The notes under the pieces are model-generated. The model was not told the origin of the DNA, searched no databases, and saw nothing but the letters and a program-made list of their open reading frames with translations. A stretch of 12,503 bases of DNA from Tardiphaga sp. GTDB lineage: Bacteria; Pseudomonadota; Alphaproteobacteria; Rhizobiales; Xanthobacteraceae. The stretch is from positions 1 through 12,503 of the forward strand of contig JACMOT010000057.1 of NCBI GenBank assembly GCA_014377915.1, written 5' to 3'. A program made the position numbers and the translations under genes. This document shows positions 7,310 through 12,503 of this stretch, one piece after another (position 1 is the stretch's first letter; the number at the start of each line of letters is the position of its first letter).

Positions 7310-8004
7310 CAGTGGGTCTCCATTTCCTGAGCGTGGACGCCGCCGGCGGTTGCCGGCCGGCAGGCCTGTATGATCTCGCCGGACTGCACCACCCAGCCCA
7401 GCGCCGCGCCGATCAGCTTGACGGCGGCTTCGTGATAATCAGGGCCGTTCATTGAGGCGCACAAATCTTCGGCCAGCACCACGCGATAGTCGCGATTGAA
7501 GGCCTCGAAACAGGCGCACATCACGCAATTGTTGGTGTTGACGCCGCCGATCACCAGCGACTTGACGCCAAGATTGCGCAGCAGATGCTCCAGATCGGTG
7601 TTGTCGAACGGGCTGTAGCGATGCTTGAACACCGTGAAGTCGCCTGGCCGCGGCGCCAGTTCGGCGACGATTTCGGTGACGGGCGCGCCTTCGACCGCCA
7701 GCGATTTGCGCGGCTTGCCGAGGCCCGGCACCACCGCGCCATGCTGCGCCATCCAGAATGGGCTCTTGTTGTCGACGATGTTGCCGTCGCGCGGGTCCTG
7801 ACGATGATGCGTGCGCACGAAGATGACCGGCAGACCGACCTTCGCCCAGGCCTCGCGCAGCTTCACCGCATTGGCAATGATCCGGTCGGCGTCCGGCTTC
7901 GCGACCAGCATGTGGCCGATCGAATGATCGAGGTGGGAGCGATTCATGTCGACAAGCAGCAGCGCGCTGTTCGTGAGCCCCGTCGGATCAAAGGCAGATT
8001 GCAT
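7309..8004 (-). CDS. Isochorismatase-like cysteine hydrolase (amidase type)
   Basis: A 231-residue isochorismatase-superfamily protein of the cysteine-hydrolase branch that includes N-carbamoylsarcosine amidase, nicotinamidase and ureidoacrylate amidase RutB. The triad is visible: Asp19 in LLLVDMNRSH, Lys127 in VFKHRYSPF and Cys160 in GVNTNNCVMC. The nucleophilic Cys separates it from true isochorismatases. The start ATG at 8004 shares its A with the upstream TGA stop (TGATG). A TTG one codon earlier is possible but less likely. The stop overlaps the next ATG in the same way, so it is coupled on both sides. A role in hydrolysing a carbamoyl or amide group with release of ammonia fits the family and the neighbouring C-N hydrolases. 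Confidence 0.9.
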   Translation of the reverse strand: MQSAFDPTGLTNSALLLVDMNRSHLDHSIGHMLVAKPDADRIIANAVKLREAWAKVGLPVIFVRTHHRQDPRDGNIVDNKSPFWMAQHGAVVPGLGKPRKSLAVEGAPVTEIVAELAPRPGDFTVFKHRYSPFDNTDLEHLLRNLGVKSLVIGGVNTNNCVMCACFEAFNRDYRVVLAEDLCASMNGPDYHEAAVKLIGAALGWVVQSGEIIQACRPATAGGVHAQEMETH

Positions 8005-8828
8005 CAAGACATCACCACATAAAGCTCGCGATTGATCTCGCTGACAATCTGGTGAAAGCGCTCGGTGAGGCGCGTCTCGCGGTCGCGCGGGCGCGGCAGG
8101 TCGATGTCGAAGACGCGATGAATGCGGCCGGGCCGCGCGCTCATCAGCACGACGCGGTCGGACAGGAATACGGCTTCGGAAAGGCTATGGGTCACGAAGA
8201 GCACGGTCTTGCGATAGACCTGCCAGATTCGCATCAGCTCAATCGCCATGCGGTCGCGCGTGATCTCATCGAGAGCCGAGAACGGCTCGTCCATCAGCAA
8301 AGTGGCGGGATCGAGCGCCAGCGCGCGGGCGATCGCGGCGCGCTGCTGCATGCCGCCCGAAAGCTGGTGCGGATGCTTGTTCTCGAACCCTTTGAGGCCG
8401 ACCACGTCGATCAGTTCCGCAATATTGGCGCCGGCATCCGACGGCTTGTGGCCGTTTCCGGCGACGAGTTCGCGCAACAGCGCGATGTTGGCGGTGATGT
8501 CCAGCCACGGCATCAGATTGGCCTGCTGGAACACTACGCCGATGCGGCCCTCCTGGCGCAACGTGGCCGGCGCTGCGCCGCCGATCGTCACCTTGCCTTT
8601 GGTGGGCTTCATCAGGTCGCCGACGACCTTCAGCAAAGTCGACTTGCCGCAACCCGAGGGACCGACCAGCGAGACGAAGGAGCCGGCAGGGATATCAAGA
8701 TTGATGTCCGTCAGTGCCGTCACCGGCTCGTCGCCGCCGACGCCGTAGGTCACGCCGATGTCGGCGATGCGGATCGCGCCCGCATCGTCGACTGCGCGCG
8801 AGGCCGGACCGGTCGCCGTGGCTGTCAT
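8004..8828 (-). CDS. ABC transporter ATP-binding protein (NitT/TauT type)
   Basis: A 274-residue ATPase subunit of a nitrate/taurine/sulfonate-type importer. Walker A is GPSGCGKST (56-64), the Q-loop glutamine is Gln101 in VVFQQ, the signature LSGGMQQR lies at 156-163, Walker B LLMDEPFSALD starts near 177, and the switch His is 214 in FVTHS. All nucleotide-binding elements are intact. The start at ATG 8828 has GGGAG just upstream and lies 11 bases after the stop of the substrate-binding protein gene. An in-frame extension to 8984 lies inside that gene and has no ABC similarity. Together with the flanking substrate-binding protein and permease it makes a complete importer, the single permease presumably acting as a homodimer. 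Confidence 0.96.
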   Translation of the reverse strand: MTATATGPASRAVDDAGAIRIADIGVTYGVGGDEPVTALTDINLDIPAGSFVSLVGPSGCGKSTLLKVVGDLMKPTKGKVTIGGAAPATLRQEGRIGVVFQQANLMPWLDITANIALLRELVAGNGHKPSDAGANIAELIDVVGLKGFENKHPHQLSGGMQQRAAIARALALDPATLLMDEPFSALDEITRDRMAIELMRIWQVYRKTVLFVTHSLSEAVFLSDRVVLMSARPGRIHRVFDIDLPRPRDRETRLTERFHQIVSEINRELYVVMS

Positions 8829-8839
8829 TGCTCCCGGAC

Positions 8840-9868
8840 TCACTTGGCGGGCGCCTTGATCGCGGCCGACAGGGTCTTGGCTTCGTCGAGGCTCTCGATC
8901 ACGGCGTTGGTGTACATTTCGCCGGGCGTGGGCTTCTTCGGCAGATCGCCGGAATCGCCGAGGATGTCGATCGACGATTTCCACTTCTCGTCGTTCATCA
9001 GGCCGAACCGGGTTGCGTAATCCGGGGTGTTGTAAAGTTCATAGATGATAGCGAGCTTCTTGGTCTCGAGCTTGACGTCGCGGTCCGGCGAGACCTTGAC
9101 CATCTCGGTGACGGCCTTCTCCATATTGTCGCGCGTCCAGGCCAGCGACGTCAGCGTGGCGCGGACGTAGCGCTTCACGAGGTCCGGATTGGACTTCAGC
9201 AACTGTTCATTGGTGTAGATCACCGTGCCGTAGAACTTCACGCCATAGTCCTTCAGCGCGAACACCTTGGTCGGAAAGCCGCGCTCGTCGAGCGTCAGAG
9301 CCTGGCCGAAGCTGTAGCCAAACACAGCGTTGACCTGGCCAGCGGCAAGCATCTGCACTTCGGCGCCACGCGCGACATTGACGTAGTCGACATCGTCGCG
9401 CGTCAGCTTGGCCTGGGCCAGCATCGGATCGAGAAGGCCCTTCACATTGGTCTGGAACCAGCTCAGCTTCTTGCCCTTGAGCTCCTTCGGATCGGTGAAG
9501 CCATCCTTCTTCAGTGTGATCACTGAGAACGGCGTGTCGGGCTCGTCGGCCATGACCGCGATCACCGGCAGCCCGCTGGCACGCGCCTTGATGAAGCTGT
9601 CGGCATTGGCGACGCCGAACTGCTCGCGTCCGGTGCCGATGAACACTTCGTTTTGCTGGCCGCCGGACGGCGGACGGATTTCGAGCTCGATGCCTTCCTG
9701 GGCGTAAAAGCCCTGCGCGATCCCCGCGTAATACTGCGCGTGCATCGCCCACGGCGTGAAATTCAGCCGCATCACGACCTTGTCGGCCGCGAGTGCCATG
9801 GTCTGCGCCCCCGAGATGGCTCCCGAGACAATCGACGTGGCAACGATGATATTACGAAAAGAATACAT
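8840..9868 (-). CDS. ABC transporter substrate-binding protein, NMT1/THI5-like
   Basis: A 342-residue periplasmic binding protein of the NMT1/THI5/SsuA group. Residues 1 to about 28 form a signal peptide: a basic start, a hydrophobic stretch and a likely cleavage after ALA before ADKVV. The mature N-terminus LNFTPWAMHAQYYAGIAQGF and the following FYAQEGIELEI are typical of the group that binds pyrimidine-like, thiamine-precursor, sulfonate or related small ligands. Later segments such as FGVANADSF and the hinge region around LKGKKLSWF fit the two-lobed fold. ATG 9868 has a strong GGAGG seven bases upstream. A 77-base gap separates it from the permease, the longest internal gap of the cluster, which may allow extra translation of this abundant subunit. 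Ligand identity cannot be inferred beyond a small organic solute. Confidence 0.93.
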   Translation of the reverse strand: MYSFRNIIVATSIVSGAISGAQTMALAADKVVMRLNFTPWAMHAQYYAGIAQGFYAQEGIELEIRPPSGGQQNEVFIGTGREQFGVANADSFIKARASGLPVIAVMADEPDTPFSVITLKKDGFTDPKELKGKKLSWFQTNVKGLLDPMLAQAKLTRDDVDYVNVARGAEVQMLAAGQVNAVFGYSFGQALTLDERGFPTKVFALKDYGVKFYGTVIYTNEQLLKSNPDLVKRYVRATLTSLAWTRDNMEKAVTEMVKVSPDRDVKLETKKLAIIYELYNTPDYATRFGLMNDEKWKSSIDILGDSGDLPKKPTPGEMYTNAVIESLDEAKTLSAAIKAPAK

Positions 9869-9945
9869 ATTTCGTCCTCCAACTGGCCGGCTGGCCTAGG
9901 TCAAATGATCGTCGCTGCCCGGCTTCGAGCGGTTTTGGCGTGTGG

Positions 9946-10782
9946 TCAGATGGTGGTCGTCGAGTCGTTGGCGCCATGCCGTTTCCAGGACACAAGACGC
10001 TCGATCCACGACATCAGGGCAAAGAAGGCGGTGCCGATCACGGCCAGCGCGATGATCGCGACAAAGGAGCGTGCGGTGTTGAAATTAAAGCTGCCGGACA
10101 GGACAAGGTAGCCGAGGCCGTTCGAAGCGGCGAGCCATTCCGCCACGATCGCACCGAGCACCGACAACGTCGTTGCGATACGCAGTCCAGCGAAGATATA
10201 CGGCATCGCATAGGGCAGCCGCAGCTTCATGAACAGCTGGCGTTCGTTGGCCGACACCGAGCGAAAGACATCGGCAAGGCCGCGGTCGACCTCCTTGAAG
10301 CCGACCATCGTGTTGATGACGATCGGAAAGAAAGCGATGGAGGCGACGATCAGGATTTTCGATCCGATGCCCGCGCCGACCCAGACCAGGATCAGCGGCG
10401 CGATCGCAATTTTCGGTACGCTTTGAAGGCCGACAAAGATCGGCATGATCAGCTTCTCGGCCAGCGCGAAGCGGATCATCAGCGCGGAAGCCGCCAGCGC
10501 GAAGATGGCGGCCGCGATGTAGCCGGTCGCGATGCTCCAGATCGTGGAGATCGAGTGCATCTGCACCAACGACCATTCATTGACGGCGAGAAGTGCAATT
10601 TCACTCGGCGTCGGCAGCAGGAAGCGCGGCACGTCGAAGACACGCACGCAGGTCTCCCACACGACCAGCAGCACCACGATGAGCACCGCCGGACTCCACG
10701 TTTCGATCGTCTGACGCCAACTGCGGGGCCGCTTGCGATGAGCGGGCACGGCAACCGCTTCGGTGGCGTCAGTCATGGTCAT
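9946..10782 (-). CDS. ABC transporter permease (NitT/TauT type)
   Basis: A 278-residue inner-membrane permease of the binding-protein-dependent transport family. After a basic N-terminal cytoplasmic stretch, about six hydrophobic segments are readable, beginning near 31-46 (PAVLIVVLLVVWE) and ending near 247-264 (SFVAIIALAVIGTAFFAL). The cytoplasmic loop around residues 163-200 (VDRGLADVFRSVSANERQ, followed by LFMKLRLPYAMPYIFAGLR) corresponds to the EAA coupling helix that contacts the ATPase. The start ATG 10782 overlaps the regulator's TGA (ATGA), with GGAAG six bases before it. An alternative ATG lies two codons inside. It pairs with the downstream binding protein and ATPase to form one importer. 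Confidence 0.94.
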   Translation of the reverse strand: MTMTDATEAVAVPAHRKRPRSWRQTIETWSPAVLIVVLLVVWETCVRVFDVPRFLLPTPSEIALLAVNEWSLVQMHSISTIWSIATGYIAAAIFALAASALMIRFALAEKLIMPIFVGLQSVPKIAIAPLILVWVGAGIGSKILIVASIAFFPIVINTMVGFKEVDRGLADVFRSVSANERQLFMKLRLPYAMPYIFAGLRIATTLSVLGAIVAEWLAASNGLGYLVLSGSFNFNTARSFVAIIALAVIGTAFFALMSWIERLVSWKRHGANDSTTTI

Positions 10783-11477
10783 CGATGGCTTCCTACCTTG
10801 CGAGACGGGGATTGATTTTCCCAGGCAGCGAGATCCCGGACCGCCTGCAATCCGAAGTGGCTATGGCGGACGCTGAGCTCGCGTAACGCAGCGAATTCGC
10901 CGGCGCGGATCAGCCGGACCATTTCGGTATGCTGGGCCAACGAGTCGGCGATGAAATTCGGTCCTTTGAGATAAACGAGACGGCCGCGCTCCGCGCGATC
11001 CCAGATGTCATTGATCGTCGTCGCCAGCTTACGGTTGGGGCAATGGGACAGAATGACGTCGTGGAAACGCCGGTTCAGCGCGCCATAGGCTGGCGCATGT
11101 TCGGCGCTGGCGACTGCCGCCATCTCGGTCAGGATGACCTCGAGTTCGAGGAGCGCCGGTTCGTCGAGCCGTTGCGCCGCGAGCCAGGTCGCCTCCGGCT
11201 CCAACAGCGCACGAATTTCCGTCAGTTCGGCGATGTCCTGTACGTTGGGCGCCGAGACGTGGGCGCCGCCGTGCGGCACCAGTTCGACAAAACCGCCCGC
11301 AGCCAACGACCGGAACGCTTCGCGGACAGGAATTTCGCTACAGCCGAACTCTAGCGCAATACTCTTGAGAAGAAGCCGTTCGCCAGGGATCAGCGCGCCG
11401 GAGGCAATTCGTTGGCGCAAATCGTCGAAGACGACGTGAGCCTTGGTCTTGAATTCCGGGCGCTCAACCTGCTTCAT
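10779..11477 (-). CDS. GntR-family transcriptional regulator, FCD (FadR-like) subfamily
   Basis: A 232-residue dimeric DNA-binding regulator. The N-terminal winged helix-turn-helix spans about residues 12-76: VFDDLRQRIASGALIPGERL, then LALEFG-type recognition residues and IPVREAFRSLAAGGFVEL. The C-terminal FCD ligand domain follows (about 80-215). Likely metal/ligand residues are Asn135 and His139 in NRRFHD, His183 in QHTEM, and His205/His207 in RHSHFG. Family members usually repress neighbouring catabolic genes and respond to an organic acid substrate or intermediate. As the first gene of the cluster it is translationally coupled to the permease by ATGA and preceded by AGGA seven bases before ATG. 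A 26-bp dyad over its promoter makes autoregulation of the whole operon likely. The ligand is unknown. Confidence 0.93.
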   Translation of the reverse strand: MKQVERPEFKTKAHVVFDDLRQRIASGALIPGERLLLKSIALEFGCSEIPVREAFRSLAAGGFVELVPHGGAHVSAPNVQDIAELTEIRALLEPEATWLAAQRLDEPALLELEVILTEMAAVASAEHAPAYGALNRRFHDVILSHCPNRKLATTINDIWDRAERGRLVYLKGPNFIADSLAQHTEMVRLIRAGEFAALRELSVRHSHFGLQAVRDLAAWENQSPSRKVGSHR

Positions 11478-11483
11478 GGCCGT

Positions 11484-11509
11484 ATCCTATATAATATATT
11501 TTATAGGAT
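11484..11509. promoter_or_regulatory. 26-bp near-perfect dyad, likely GntR operator
   Basis: Outer arms ATCCTATA (11484-11491) and TATAGGAT (11502-11509) are exact inverted repeats, and the interior AATATATT is symmetric about the same centre. In all, 12 of 13 base pairs match, with the single mismatch at 11492/11501. One arm overlaps the predicted -10 hexamer and the other ends seven bases before the regulator's start codon, beside its ribosome site. AT-rich dyads just upstream of the regulator gene are typical of FCD-type GntR operators. Binding here would block initiation, giving negative autoregulation of the operon. The symmetry is seen directly; the regulator assignment is inferred from adjacency. 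Confidence 0.7.
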
Positions 11510-11529
11510 CGGAAAAACATGCTCGTCAA
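11500..11529 (-). promoter_or_regulatory. Sigma-70-type promoter of the gntR-ABC-hydrolase operon
   Basis: On the minus strand a TTGACG hexamer (11524-11529) is followed, after 18 bases, by TATAAA (11500-11505). Both hexamers match five of six consensus positions and the spacing is near optimal. Initiation would fall close to 11493, giving a leader of about 15 bases before the regulator ATG. This is the only convincing promoter found in front of the ten-gene cluster. It overlaps the near-perfect dyad. Confidence 0.65.
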
Positions 11530-11540
11530 GTGCGCGCGCC

Positions 11541-12290
11541 TAAACTTTAGTCTTTCAGTTAAATGACTGGCAGACATGCTGACCTATCCGCACAACTGCG
11601 TCGATTATCCGCCATTGCGCTGGCAATCGCATGACTAGCCGTCTTGCCTGCGTCGCTATGACCGAAATCTCCTTCGATTTTGCTGGTGCCGAGGCATATC
11701 GCGGACCACTGCTCCGCCTCCCCTGTCCGCCGAAAGGATTCAAAGACCGTCGATGGAGACATCCAGCAAACGCATCAGGCTGTGCTACCGGGGCGCTTCA
11801 TGCATGCAAAAGATGCCGATCAAGACAAGCAACAGGTCTTGGGGACTAAAATCAAAGATGGAATTCTACAGCCAGTATTGCCTTCCCCCAGCCTTATACG
11901 GCGTGAGGATAGTCCGCGCGAAGTCGCGCACTCCTCGATGTACGGAAGCATCAGAGAAACTGCGATCTGGCAGCCTTACGCTAACAATGGCCATTCGATA
12001 TTGCCCCATTATGCGAATCCGAGTTCCAGGGTGGGAAAACATCCTCGTTTGAAGTGACTTGCAAAATCTGCAATAGTGCTATCGGCAACAGCGCGGCAGG
12101 CAAAGCCTTTCGCCGCTAACTCGCCCCAGATCAACCGGCAATGCCGGGCTTACCCTTCGAACAATTGAGCGCATTGCTCCATCGGAGGTGGCCATCGAAC
12201 CGCAATGCGGCAACGGTGCATCGCATCTGACTTCCACCTTTGATTGCAATTCAACGCGCGCAGAGACACCTCTGCGTCGAAGGAGAAGCC
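11541..12290. other. Lower-GC intergenic stretch without a recognisable gene
   Basis: About 750 bases lie between the divergent operon promoter and the ParB-like gene. Base composition falls here (29 of 60 bases are G or C at 12001-12060, against values as high as 47 of 60 inside the catabolic operon). Several open frames of 60-125 codons exist on both strands, but none shows a family motif, a good ribosome site or consistent codon bias. One short frame, 11985-12119 (+), has no usual start codon and contains a CKIC pair. It could be a decayed gene fragment. No tRNA, hairpin-plus-T-run or clear direct repeat was seen. The stretch may be decayed accessory DNA at the edge of an island. Confidence 0.5.
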
Positions 12291-12503
12291 ATGTCTTCAA
12301 TCACCCATAGGGCAGATACGTCCATTTCTGCATTGACGCTGAATGAGCGTAATGCCCGCACGCACTCTAAGAAGCAGATCAGTCAGATCGCCCGCAGCAT
12401 TGCGGAGTTCGGATTTACGAACCCGATTATTGCCGATGAAAATGGTGTCATCGTTGCCGGTCACGGAAGGCTTGAGGCTGCTCGGACCCTCGGGCTGAGC
12501 TTC
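12291..12503 (+). CDS. ParB N-terminal-domain protein, 5' part (runs off window)
   Basis: The first 71 residues of an unfinished gene. After a short lead, SALTLNERNARTHSKKQI (13-30) matches the opening of ParB/Srx-fold nuclease-like domains. SIAEFGFTNPIIADENG (36-52) and IVAGHGRLEAARTLGL (54-69) match the helix and the GHGR-type nucleotide-binding box that corresponds to GERR of chromosomal ParB. AAGGAG at 12280-12285, five bases before ATG, fixes the start. The GHGR variant is common in plasmid, phage and island proteins where the domain is fused to, or sits beside, a DNA methyltransferase. The rest of the protein is outside the window, so that fusion is inference. No ParA partner is visible upstream, which argues against a canonical partition operon, at least on this side. 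Confidence 0.85.
   Translation, partial: MSSITHRADTSISALTLNERNARTHSKKQISQIARSIAEFGFTNPIIADENGVIVAGHGRLEAARTLGLSF

Noticed and set aside
8829..8984. In-frame N-terminal extension of the ABC ATPase
   Set aside because: It overlaps the 3' end of the binding-protein gene and is Arg-rich without ABC features. ATG 8828 follows a GGGAG site and gives the usual family length.
8052..9020. Long plus-strand open frame opposite the ABC ATPase and binding-protein genes
   Set aside because: Its composition (rich in Arg, His, Asp and Gln) is that of an antisense shadow in high-GC DNA. It shows no domain and the opposite strand has clear genes. The same holds for other long plus-strand frames across 2000-11350.
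9869..9945. Second promoter in the 77-base gap before the binding-protein gene
   Set aside because: A TTGACC hexamer is present on the minus strand, but no -10-like sequence is found at a workable distance before the start codon.
11555..11762. Overlapping minus-strand frames of 62-67 codons left of the low-GC stretch
   Set aside because: No motif, no convincing ribosome site, and two frames compete over the same bases. I could not assign either to a transposase or recombinase family.
1..12503. CRISPR arrays, tRNA or rRNA genes, riboswitches
   Set aside because: No regularly spaced repeats, no cloverleaf-like sequence and no recognisable aptamer core were seen on either strand by reading. 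No covariance-model search could be run.

Overview
The window looks like chromosomal DNA of a high-GC alphaproteobacterium, probably a Bradyrhizobium/Rhodopseudomonas-type member of the Hyphomicrobiales (Rhizobiales). This rests on codon bias, dense overlapping operon structure and the look of the proteins. No taxonomic marker is present, so the placement is an inference.

Layout, left to right. (a) 1-615 (+): the C-terminal part of a dihydropyrimidinase/D-hydantoinase whose start lies outside the window. (b) 616-1745: a non-coding stretch with a perfect 21-bp palindrome (718-738), followed by a decayed IS30-family transposase on the minus strand. The transposase carries a one-base frameshift, a nonsense codon and a truncation. 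(c) 1750-11477 (-): a tight ten-gene cluster read from right to left. Its order is a GntR/FCD regulator, an ABC permease, an NMT1/THI5-type substrate-binding protein, an ABC ATPase, an isochorismatase-like cysteine hydrolase, an alpha/beta hydrolase of the FrsA/DUF1100 kind, a NodB-fold (PuuE-like) deacetylase, a cytosine-deaminase-like amidohydrolase, a Gfo/Idh/MocA oxidoreductase and an ACMSD-like amidohydrolase. (d) 11478-12290: a strong-looking promoter with a 26-bp near-perfect dyad over its -10 region, then about 0.75 kb of lower-GC DNA without a recognisable gene. (e) 12291-12503 (+): the first 71 codons of a ParB-N-domain protein, running off the window.

How it fits together. Four gene junctions in the cluster are stop/start overlaps (ATGA or TGATG) and most others are short, so the cluster reads as one transcription unit. 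The likely scheme is that the GntR protein binds the dyad at its own promoter, the ABC system imports a small organic solute, and six cytoplasmic enzymes break it down. The enzyme set (C-N hydrolases, a likely C-C or ester hydrolase, an NAD(P)-dependent oxidoreductase and an ACMSD-type decarboxylase/hydrolase) suits catabolism of a nitrogen-containing ring or cyclic amide. The dihydropyrimidinase-like gene nearby would suit ring opening. The substrate cannot be read from the sequence. I do not recognise this gene order as a named pathway, and it is the best candidate here for an undescribed system. The drop in GC and the ParB-like gene at the right end suggest an accessory segment starting just beyond the operon promoter.
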